Positions 1 through 5,300 of a DNA stretch of 5,431 bases are shown one piece after another; position 1 is the stretch's first letter, and every line of letters starts with the position of its first letter. Both the position numbers and the translations under genes were made by a program. The stretch covers positions 1-5,431 of the forward strand of contig CALVWH010000146.1 in assembly GCA_944364705.1 (NCBI GenBank). The letters run 5' to 3'. This DNA is from an uncultured Bacilli bacterium. Its GTDB lineage: Bacteria; Bacillota_I; Bacilli_A; RF39; UBA660. The notes beneath the pieces were generated by a model. It ran no database searches, had not been told where the DNA came from, and saw only the letters and a program-made list of their open reading frames with translations.

Positions 1-502
1 TTTTATCGTACTTTTTTTCTTTTAAGTCTTTTTCGAGTGCTAAAAAACTTTCGAAATCTATTTGAATGACTCCACGATTTTCCTCATTAAAAAAGGCAGC
101 TAAATGATTGAAATAACTATCTGGTAGAGCATTTTTTATTTCTGATTTTTGAGTCGTAACGACTTTATAAGTATCTTTTTCAGAGTCATAAAAACCAAAA
201 GATAAGATATTTTTGCTTTCTTCCCAATATTTTTTCTTTGGATTTCTACTTTCTCCACAAAAATTATTTAAGCTTTCGTAATCTAGTGGAAAAGCATAAA
301 AATATTTTTCATCGGAAAAAACGGCTTCTTTTTCATCGATGCTGTGAAGAATTTTTCCTGTTTCATCGATTAAATTATCCGTTTCACAATCTAGAGATGC
401 TTCTAAAAGATAAGAAACTGGATAAAAGAAAAAGAAATTTTTATCAATTTTTACTTTTCTCATTTTGATTGCAACGACTGGCTCATACCAAAATCCATAC
501 AT
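1..502 (-). CDS. Unrecognised protein behind a T-box, C-terminus off the window (partial)
   Basis: The reading frame is open for 167 codons from an ATG at 502-500 and continues past position 1 without a stop. The start is well supported: AAGGAGG at 515-509 lies six bases before the ATG, just after the T-box terminator. The visible part begins MYGFWYEPVV, is rich in Phe, Tyr, Lys, Asp and Glu, and shows no signal peptide or membrane segment, so it is probably cytoplasmic. I recognise no family; there are no synthetase signatures (HIGH, KMSKS or class II motifs) in the part seen, and the start does not resemble HisS or AspS. Expression should rise when the cognate tRNA, inferred to be tRNA-Asp, is uncharged. 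It may be a first gene ahead of an amino-acid gene further on, or a target in its own right. The gene is certain; its function is unknown. Confidence 0.85.
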   Translation of the reverse strand, partial: MYGFWYEPVVAIKMRKVKIDKNFFFFYPVSYLLEASLDCETDNLIDETGKILHSIDEKEAVFSDEKYFYAFPLDYESLNNFCGESRNPKKKYWEESKNILSFGFYDSEKDTYKVVTTQKSEIKNALPDSYFNHLAAFFNEENRGVIQIDFESFLALEKDLKEKKYDK

Positions 503-731
503 AAAATTCCTCCTTAAAAGAAAAAAACTTATATGAAAAATCATATAAGGACGAGTATACCCGCGGTGCCACCTTACTTCATAAGATAACTTATGCACTT
601 ATTCTTTAACGCAGAAATACGTTTTTTGCTTTATTTAGTGTCTTCTATTTTCTTCTTTTCATGTTTTCACCAACCACATGATCTCTTTAAAAGAATGCCA
701 ATATACTCTTCTAAATCAAAAAATGAATCTA
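503..731 (-). promoter_or_regulatory. T-box riboswitch leader, probably tRNA-Asp specific
   Basis: The conserved T-box AAGGTGGCACCGCGGG lies at 575-560. Stem I can be folded: a lower helix pairs 716-711 (ATTTAG) with 638-633 (CTAAAT). The loop-E strands are AGTA (707-704) and GAA (645-643), next to a TATT/AATA helix (703-700 with 649-646). Next come a TTCTTTT/AAAAGAA helix (695-689 with 659-653), an AGAG-type bulge (AAAGAGAT, 688-681), and a CATGT/ACATG stem capped by GGTTGGTGAAA (675-665). In the specifier loop the bases after GAA read GAC (642-640) followed by A, giving Asp. The UGGN bulge is UGGC, which would pair with a G73 discriminator, as tRNA-Asp has. A CATAAG/CTTATG hairpin (595-580) fits Stem III. 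T-box identity is near certain; Asp specificity is inferred from hand folding. Confidence 0.93.
521..549 (-). terminator. T-box regulated intrinsic terminator
   Basis: A perfect 9-bp inverted repeat (CTTATATGA at 549-541, TCATATAAG at 536-528) with a TTTT loop is followed by seven T residues on the minus strand. The bases CCTT at its 5' edge are also needed to pair with AAGG of the T-box and form the antiterminator, so the two structures exclude each other. This is the expected switch: uncharged tRNA favours read-through, charged tRNA favours termination. The stem is AT-rich, so termination may be leaky. Confidence 0.88.
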
Positions 732-737
732 TAAACT

Positions 738-766
738 ATTATAGCGAGTTTTTACTTCTTCGTCAA
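738..766 (-). promoter_or_regulatory. Sigma-A-type promoter of the T-box transcript
   Basis: The -35 box TTGACG (766-761) and the -10 box TATAAT (743-738) are separated by exactly 17 bases, one mismatch from consensus overall. Transcription should start near 731, giving a leader of about 229 bases that covers the complete T-box. The -35 box begins on the base right after the TAA stop (769-767) of the upstream membrane-protein gene. Confidence 0.88.
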
Positions 767-1105
767 TTATTCCGAGGCAATTTTATTCAATTGTGAGAAT
801 ATTTTTTCAATTCCATTTTGAACAGCATTGCTTACTTGTAAAGAAAAGTTTTTTCCAATTTGAGACATTTGGTTTCCATAATCAACTTCGGTTTCTTTTA
901 AATAATCTTCTAGTTTTATATTTTTTCCTTTTTTTACATCTTCTTCAAATTTGGTAATTTGTTCTTCGGTTAATTGATTTTTCTTTCTTGTTTCATATTC
1001 GTAATATCCAGTCTGCATAGAAAAATATAAGGTTAAATACGTAATAAATAATAGTGTAAATAGATAGCGAAAAATGCGGTTTAAAATTTTTTGTTTATCT
1101 TTCAT
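767..1105 (-). CDS. Small one-TM protein coupled to SpoIIP (YqxA-like by position)
   Basis: This 112-residue protein has a short basic N-terminus, one membrane segment at about residues 11-30 and an outward-facing tail. The tail is charged and helix-prone (residues 40-72) and ends in a probable amphipathic helix (about 76-112). The ATG lies three bases after the spoIIP stop, and its ribosome binding site (AAAGGGGTG) is inside the last spoIIP codons, so translation is probably coupled. B. subtilis has yqxA (DUF3679 family), a similarly small N-anchored protein, directly after spoIIP. Position, size and topology agree, but I cannot show sequence homology by eye. A role in engulfment or sporulation is inferred from the operon only. 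No terminator hairpin follows; the next promoter starts at once. Confidence 0.85.
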   Translation of the reverse strand: MKDKQKILNRIFRYLFTLLFITYLTLYFSMQTGYYEYETRKKNQLTEEQITKFEEDVKKGKNIKLEDYLKETEVDYGNQMSQIGKNFSLQVSNAVQNGIEKIFSQLNKIASE

Positions 1106-1108
1106 GGT

Positions 1109-2056
1109 TCACCCCTTTAAATAAGCATCAATCATACGGCTGATAATAGGAATGCTATTTAAAACTTCATCATAGGTATTTTTGTGTCCTCCAACTTCTA
1201 ATAGAAAAGAGGATGGATGCATGTCTTGATTGTAATAAGATCCTTCTCTTTCTAAAACCCCTCTTGTAAGATATGGTGCGTTTGTTTTTAAATATTCATT
1301 CATTTTATTTACTAAAGTATGGGTATTTTGATAATTTTTTGAGGCTTTTCCAACGACAAATAAAACTTTGGCATAATTTTTTTTTTTTTTAACTCCTACT
1401 GCATATTTCCGCTCTAAAGCGTCTCTATGAAAATCGATGACAAGTTTTAAATTTGGGTTTTCTTTTAAAACGGTATTTAGATAAGTTCTACTTGCGGTAT
1501 AGCTTTTGGAATAATCTAGATTATTTTGGGTTAAGTAATCGCTCATTTTTCGGTCTTCGACAAGGACACGGTATCCAAGGGATTCTAAGTTTTGTTTTAA
1601 TACATAAGAGGCATCATAAACGGTTGGTTTTTCTTTATCGGAAGTTCCTTTTTCATATTCTTCGGTTTGATGAGTGCTATAAATATAGATATCATAACCA
1701 GTAGTTTTTTCTTCCTCTACATTTTTTTGATTGGATACAAAGTGCATTTTTTTCTTTGGCGTTTGTTTTTTTTCAGTTTCCTTTTGATAATAAAAGGTAT
1801 CTTCTAGAATTTTTAATGGTTCGTTTGTTTGAATTTGGGATATGAAAGAAGCAATACTTTTCATGGAAGATTGGACATTTTTTTGATATAACGATAATGG
1901 CTGATTATCGTTTAAAAGGTAAGATAAGGTTTGTTTTTGAAAATCTCCTTGGAAAAGGAGATAAAGAAGGAGGAAAAGAAATGAAAAAAATAGTATAACA
2001 TAAGCAATGTGGACAATCTTTTTTTTCTTTTTTTTCCCACGAAATCTTTTTCTCAT
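1109..2056 (-). CDS. spoIIP: Stage II sporulation protein P (SpoIIP), peptidoglycan hydrolase of engulfment
   Basis: SpoIIP is an amidase/endopeptidase that, with SpoIID and SpoIIM, thins septal peptidoglycan so the mother cell can engulf the forespore. The 315-residue protein has a very basic N-terminus (RKRFRGKKKKKK), one membrane segment at about 14-35, a low-complexity linker to about 118, and a zinc-dependent hydrolase domain to the end. The three conserved family motifs are present: STHQTEEY with H129, DFHRD with H210, and LEVGGHKNT with E287. The domain therefore looks intact. It is somewhat shorter than the B. subtilis protein, mainly in the linker. The start has AGGTG six bases upstream. 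In other spore formers the gene is transcribed by sigma-E in the mother cell; I could not find a convincing sigma-E promoter here. An A14 run within codons 223-227 is slippage-prone. Confidence 0.93.
   Translation of the reverse strand: MRKRFRGKKKKKKIVHIAYVILFFSFLFLLLYLLFQGDFQKQTLSYLLNDNQPLSLYQKNVQSSMKSIASFISQIQTNEPLKILEDTFYYQKETEKKQTPKKKMHFVSNQKNVEEEKTTGYDIYIYSTHQTEEYEKGTSDKEKPTVYDASYVLKQNLESLGYRVLVEDRKMSDYLTQNNLDYSKSYTASRTYLNTVLKENPNLKLVIDFHRDALERKYAVGVKKKKNYAKVLFVVGKASKNYQNTHTLVNKMNEYLKTNAPYLTRGVLEREGSYYNQDMHPSSFLLEVGGHKNTYDEVLNSIPIISRMIDAYLKG
1377..1390 (-). repeat. A14 homopolymer inside spoIIP
   Basis: Fourteen consecutive T on the plus strand are 14 A on the coding strand, encoding K223-K226 and the first two bases of N227. 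The run lies between the second (DFHRD) and third (LEVGG) catalytic motifs, so a one-base slip would remove the third. As read here the frame is intact. Confidence 0.95.
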
Positions 2057-2116
2057 GAAATCACCTACTTTACTTTATTCTGATTTTAGCATTTCATGAA
2101 TAAAAAGGTTGTCGAT

Positions 2117-2153
2117 AAAAAAATCTTATGTAGGATATTACTCTACATAAGAT
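2117..2153 (-). terminator. Intrinsic terminator overlapping the end of the DUF3592-type gene
   Basis: A perfect 11-bp inverted repeat (ATCTTATGTAG at 2153-2143 and CTACATAAGAT at 2133-2123) with a 9-base loop is followed by six more T residues on the minus strand. The left arm lies in the last codons of the membrane-protein gene and the loop holds its TAA stop (2140-2138). It isolates spoIIP from upstream transcription, consistent with spoIIP needing its own sporulation-specific promoter. Confidence 0.88.
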
Positions 2154-2650
2154 AGATTTTGTTTTTTGGCTTTTACTCCTTGATAGAAAAGAAAAATTCC
2201 AACGATGGTAAATACAATTCCTAAACTAAGAGATAGAAAATCGTTATGTTTGCTTTCAAAAAGTGCATCCGATGGATCTTCTGGATTGTATTTGACATTT
2301 ACTTTGCTTTTTCGTGGTGGCGGATCTTGAGTATAATAATCAGAAGTAGCATAATATTCTTTTCCATTTACTTGATAAGAGACGATAATGGCATATACTT
2401 GATTACGATCTTTATAATAGTTGACCACGGTTGCTTCGGTTGGTACAAAGGTTTGTTCTTTTTCTTTTTTTTCTTTATTGGTTTGATATCCAGAAATTAC
2501 TAGAAAAAGGCCAAGGATCAAAAATACGATTCCTAGAAAGATTACAGCTCCTGGTTTGGCTTTTCCTATAGAATTTCGATTTGGTTCATAAGGATTTCTA
2601 GATAATCCATTTCGAAGATATATTTGACTTGGGGATACAAACAAGCGCAT
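2138..2650 (-). CDS. DUF3592-type two-TM membrane protein
   Basis: The 170-residue protein has a cytoplasmic-looking N-terminal segment (1-33) and membrane segments at about 34-54 and 138-157. Between them lies a soluble domain with the DUF3592 pattern: TVVNYYKD, then a V-x-Y-x-VNGKEYY stretch (about 90-100), then VKYNPEDPSDA (119-129). DUF3592 proteins are widespread, small and of unknown biochemical function; some are linked to envelope processes, which I would not assume here. The family call rests on the VNGK...YNPEDP pattern recognised by eye. The start is supported by AAGGAGGT at 2663-2656. The gene stands alone between two terminators, so it is probably monocistronic; its stop sits inside its own terminator. 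Confidence 0.87.
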   Translation of the reverse strand: MRLFVSPSQIYLRNGLSRNPYEPNRNSIGKAKPGAVIFLGIVFLILGLFLVISGYQTNKEKKEKEQTFVPTEATVVNYYKDRNQVYAIIVSYQVNGKEYYATSDYYTQDPPPRKSKVNVKYNPEDPSDALFESKHNDFLSLSLGIVFTIVGIFLFYQGVKAKKQNLSYVE

Positions 2651-2670
2651 ATTTTTACCTCCTTAGGATC

Positions 2671-2698
2671 ATGATACAATATTTCTTTTGATTTGCAA
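2671..2698 (-). promoter_or_regulatory. Possible promoter of the DUF3592-type gene
   Basis: TTGCAA (2698-2693, 4 of 6 matches to -35) and TATCAT (2676-2671, 5 of 6 to -10) are 16 bases apart, just after the pnp terminator. The predicted start near 2664 would leave only about 14 bases of leader, almost entirely the ribosome binding site, which weakens the call. The -35 lies in a perfect 10-base palindrome, ATTTGCAAAT (2700-2691), which could instead be an operator. Confidence 0.35.
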
Positions 2699-2700
2699 AT

Positions 2701-2727
2701 AAAAAAACTTCATAAAATTATAAAGTT
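2701..2727 (-). terminator. Terminator at the end of pnp
   Basis: AACTT (2727-2723) pairs with AAGTT (2710-2706). The stem can extend through a U-G wobble and further A-T pairs to about 10 bp with a very small loop, and is followed by five further T residues. The pnp TAA stop (2720-2718) is inside the hairpin. The stem has only one G-C pair, so it may be inefficient. Confidence 0.7.
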
Positions 2728-4844
2728 TCTTTTCTTGACAGATTTAATCTTCCTTTTTTGTCAAATCCAATTGCTTTTACTAAAATTTCGTCTCCAACTT
2801 TGACAACGTCTCCTGCTTTTTCTACTCGTTTTTTATCTAATTGAGATACATGAACCATTCCTTCGCATCCTGGCCATAGTTCAACAAAACATCCAAAGTC
2901 TTCGACTTTTACAACTTTTCCAGTATAAATTTTTCCTTCTTCTACTTCGCGTACAACTTCTTCAATTCTTCTTTTGGTTTCGTTAATGATTTCTTGATCG
3001 GTGTGATAGATAATAACTCTTCCATCGTCTTCTAGATCTACTTTAACTGCATTAGCATCGTTTACGGTGTTTACATGAGAAGATTCTAAAATGATTTTGG
3101 TAATCATATCTCCACCTTTTCCAATAACGTCTTTGATTTTGTTTGGATCGATAAAGAAAATGCAAGTTTTTGGAGCATATTTGCTTACTTCTTCTCTTGG
3201 TTTGGCGATGACGTCTGTCATAACTTTTAGTACTTGTTTTCTTGCTTTTTTTGCTTGTTGTAAAGCTTCTTTTAAAATTTCTTTTGTGATTCCTTTGATT
3301 TTAATGTCCATTTGTAATGCACAAATACCATTTTCTGTTCCAGCAACTTTAAAATCCATATCTCCTAGGTGATCTTCCATTCCTTGGATATCGGTTAGGA
3401 TGGTATAATCATCTTCGCTCGTAATTAATCCCATCGCAATTCCTGCAACGGGTGCTTTAATTGGTACTCCAGCAGCCATTAAACTCATGCAACCAGCACA
3501 AATGGATGCTTGCGAAGAGGATCCGTTGCTTTCTAAGATTTCGGAAACTACTCGAATGGTATAAGGGAATTCTTCTTCGCTTGGAATGACTCTTAGAAGG
3601 GCTTTTTCTCCTAAGGCTCCATGTCCGATTTCTCTTCTTCCTGGAGCTCCATATCTTCCAGTTTCTCCAACAGAAAATTGTGGGAAGTTATAATGAAGCA
3701 TAAAGCGTTTTTCGTCTTCTAACGATAGTCCATCTAATATTTGATGTTCTCCAAGGGCTCCTAAGGTGGTTACGGATAAACTTTGGGTTTGTCCTCTTGT
3801 AAATAAAGCCGATCCATGGGTTCTTGGTAACAAGTCGATTTCTGCAGATAATGGCCGTATTTCGTCCATGGCTCTTCCATCGGCTCTTGTTTTTTCTTTC
3901 ACAACAATGTTACGGAATAAACGATATTCTAGTTTTTCTAAAATCATACGAATTTTGGTTGTAAGAATTTTTAATTCGTCTTCTTTTAGAGATTCGTTTG
4001 CTTCTTCATAGGAAGCGACGATGTTGTCTTTGATTTCATCTAAGCGTGCGTATTTTTCTAGTTTATCTTTAATTCGAAGAGCTTCATCAAGGTCTTTTTC
4101 AGCTTTCTTTTCGATTTCTTCTTTTAAAGAGTCTTCAATTTCTAAACGTTCGTATTCCATTTTTTCTTGTCCGATTTCTTTGATAATTTCTTCTTGGATT
4201 TGAACAAGTTCTTTTACTGCTTCGTGTCCAAACATTAAAGCTTCTAACATGTCGTCTTCGCTTACTTCGCTTGCAGAAGACTCTACCATGTTAATGGCGT
4301 CTTTGGTTCCGGCAACGGTTAAATCAATGTCTGATTTTTCCATTTCTTCGGCTGTTGGATTGATGATGAGTTTTCCATCAACTCTTCCAACTTTAACACC
4401 TGCTACTGGACCATAAAATGGTATTTTTGAAATAGAAGTTGCTAAAGAAGAACCAAACATGGCAGCCATTTCTGGTGAGTTATCTTGATCAACGGATAAA
4501 ATGGTATTCACGATTTGAACTTCATTTTTAAAGTCTTCTGGAAATAATGGTCGCATTGGACGGTCGATCATACGAGCAGCTAACGTAGCGTTTTCGGATG
4601 GTCTTCCTTCTCTTTTTATAAAGCCTCCTGGTATTTTCCCAACGGAATATAGTTTTTCTTGATATAAAACCATAAGTGGGAAAAAGTCTGCTAACAGATT
4701 TACGTTATCGTTAACAACAACCGTGGATAAAACAACGGTATCTCCATATCGAATTAAAACCGCTCCATCTGCTTGTTTTGCCATTTTTCCATGTTCAATT
4801 ATAAGTTTTCGGCCATGAAAATCGTATTCATATTTTTTAAACAT
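2718..4844 (-). CDS. pnp: Polynucleotide phosphorylase (PNPase)
   Basis: PNPase is a trimeric 3'-5' exoribonuclease that degrades RNA with phosphate, releasing nucleoside diphosphates, and can run in reverse. The 708-residue protein is full length. The first RNase PH domain is at about 10-145 and a helical, charged linker at about 205-310. The catalytic second RNase PH domain is at about 320-545, the KH domain at 560-615 and the S1 domain at about 638-703. Visible active-site elements are the phosphate-binding GSSS (441-444) and EDHLGDMDFK, with D491, D497 and K499 matching E. coli D486, D492 and K494. The KH GxxG loop is GKGG (575-578), after which the domain carries about ten extra residues (near 588-600) compared with B. 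subtilis and E. coli PNPase. The protein ends directly after the S1 domain, without the acidic tail of the B. subtilis protein. The start has AGGAGGT at 4856-4850. Confidence 0.98.
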   Translation of the reverse strand: MFKKYEYDFHGRKLIIEHGKMAKQADGAVLIRYGDTVVLSTVVVNDNVNLLADFFPLMVLYQEKLYSVGKIPGGFIKREGRPSENATLAARMIDRPMRPLFPEDFKNEVQIVNTILSVDQDNSPEMAAMFGSSLATSISKIPFYGPVAGVKVGRVDGKLIINPTAEEMEKSDIDLTVAGTKDAINMVESSASEVSEDDMLEALMFGHEAVKELVQIQEEIIKEIGQEKMEYERLEIEDSLKEEIEKKAEKDLDEALRIKDKLEKYARLDEIKDNIVASYEEANESLKEDELKILTTKIRMILEKLEYRLFRNIVVKEKTRADGRAMDEIRPLSAEIDLLPRTHGSALFTRGQTQSLSVTTLGALGEHQILDGLSLEDEKRFMLHYNFPQFSVGETGRYGAPGRREIGHGALGEKALLRVIPSEEEFPYTIRVVSEILESNGSSSQASICAGCMSLMAAGVPIKAPVAGIAMGLITSEDDYTILTDIQGMEDHLGDMDFKVAGTENGICALQMDIKIKGITKEILKEALQQAKKARKQVLKVMTDVIAKPREEVSKYAPKTCIFFIDPNKIKDVIGKGGDMITKIILESSHVNTVNDANAVKVDLEDDGRVIIYHTDQEIINETKRRIEEVVREVEEGKIYTGKVVKVEDFGCFVELWPGCEGMVHVSQLDKKRVEKAGDVVKVGDEILVKAIGFDKKGRLNLSRKETL

Positions 4845-4860
4845 ATTTTACCTCCTACCA

Positions 4861-4885
4861 AAGAAAAGCACTCGAAAAGGAGTGC
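4861..4885 (-). terminator. rpsO-pnp intergenic hairpin, attenuator-like
   Basis: GCACTC (4885-4880) pairs with GAGTGC (4873-4868) around a six-base loop and is followed by TTTTCTT, a weak U-tract. It lies six bases after the rpsO stop and five bases before the pnp AGGAGG. No promoter fits between hairpin and pnp, so the hairpin probably sets the ratio of S15 to PNPase by partial termination, or serves as an RNA-processing site, as the rpsO-pnp junction does in E. coli. Confidence 0.75.
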
Positions 4886-4891
4886 CTATGA

Positions 4892-5161
4892 TTACTTTCT
4901 TAAACCTAATTGTTTAACGATTTCACGATATCTACTAACATCTTTTTTTAGTAAGTAGTTTAATAAGCTTCTTCTTTGTCCAACTTTTTTAAGTAATCCT
5001 CTTCTTGAATGATAATCGTGAGTATGAACTTTTAAGTGTTCCGTTAAATCTTTAATTTCTTGTGTTAAAAGTGCGATTTGAACTTCTGGTGAACCAGTGT
5101 CTCCTTCACTTCTAGCATATTTTTTAATGATTTCATCTTTTACACTTTTTGTAAGTGCCAT
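4892..5161 (-). CDS. rpsO: Small-subunit ribosomal protein S15
   Basis: S15 is a primary binder of 16S rRNA that recognises the three-way junction of helices 20-22 and organises assembly of the platform. The 89-residue protein has normal length and all family hallmarks: the GDTGSPEVQIALLT segment (about 20-33), LTEHLKVHTHDYHSRRGLL (39-57, with the conserved H42, H46 and SRR), and VGQRRSLLNYL (60-70). The ATG has AAGGAG seven bases upstream. A promoter and a structured leader precede it, and pnp follows 47 bases downstream, the classic rpsO-pnp arrangement. Nothing in the protein is unusual. Confidence 0.98.
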   Translation of the reverse strand: MALTKSVKDEIIKKYARSEGDTGSPEVQIALLTQEIKDLTEHLKVHTHDYHSRRGLLKKVGQRRSLLNYLLKKDVSRYREIVKQLGLRK

Positions 5162-5167
5162 AACGAT

Positions 5168-5234
5168 TCTCCTTTCTAATTCTATTCGCTTAAATCTGAG
5201 TAAAAAATTGGAGACTTTTTTAACTAAGAATTAA
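5168..5234 (-). promoter_or_regulatory. Candidate S15 autoregulatory leader with pseudoknot potential
   Basis: Three pairings can be drawn by hand. P1 joins TAATTCT (5233-5227) with AGAATTA (5183-5177), plus one U-G pair. P2, inside P1, is a hairpin AGT-(T bulge)-AAAAAA (5225-5216) with TTTTTTACT (5207-5199) and loop GTCTCCAA. The loop bases TCTCC (5214-5210) complement GGAGA of the rpsO ribosome binding site (5172-5168), which lies outside P1, so the third pairing makes a pseudoknot. S15 represses its own mRNA through structured leaders in several bacteria, including a pseudoknot in E. coli. The pairing is seen; the function is inferred, and chance pairing in AT-rich sequence is possible. 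Confidence 0.45.
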
Positions 5235-5244
5235 GTACAACTAT

Positions 5245-5273
5245 AATATACACTATTTTTTTGTTTTTGACAA
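5245..5273 (-). promoter_or_regulatory. Sigma-A-type promoter of rpsO-pnp
   Basis: TTGTCA (5273-5268, 5 of 6) and TATATT (5250-5245, 5 of 6) are separated by 17 bases that include an A-rich spacer. The start would be near 5238, giving a leader of about 76 bases that begins just before the first arm of the candidate leader structure. Confidence 0.75.
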
Positions 5274-5300
5274 GTTTTTTTATAAGGTTAAGAAATAATT

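Noticed and set aside
238..468. Plus-strand open frame opposite the partial T-box-controlled gene
   Set aside because: It lies antisense to a well-supported reading frame, has no ribosome binding site, and its Phe/Leu/Lys-rich translation is what the complement of an AT-rich gene gives.
638..642. His (CAC) or Thr (ACA) reading of the T-box specifier in GACAC; overlapping Asp/His codons would suit a hisS-aspS operon
   Set aside because: In the hand-drawn fold the last C pairs in the lower helix, and the UGGC bulge fits G73 rather than the C73 of tRNA-His. The purine after GAC also favours Asp. Kept only as an alternative.
593..796. Plus-strand open frame across the T-box leader
   Set aside because: It is the complement of the riboswitch and promoter, which explain the sequence completely; there is no ribosome binding site.
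2057..2116. Promoter for spoIIP: CATGAAAT (2102-2095 region) as a sigma-E -10, or TAAAAT as a sigma-A -10
   Set aside because: No acceptable -35 lies at the right distance for either (TCGACA is 21 bases from TAAAAT), so I do not call it, although a sigma-E promoter is expected here.
2123..2153. Perfect 11-bp inverted repeat as a mobile-element end or attachment site
   Set aside because: It is followed by a T-run on the coding strand at a gene end, is not repeated elsewhere in the window, and no recombinase or transposase is present; a terminator explains it.
3091..4203. Several plus-strand open frames inside pnp, and similar ones inside spoIIP and the DUF3592-type gene
   Set aside because: All are antisense shadows of convincingly identified genes and lack start signals.
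5274..5300. Terminator after the surface-protein gene
   Set aside because: The A/T runs here do not form a stable stem with a following U-tract on the minus strand.
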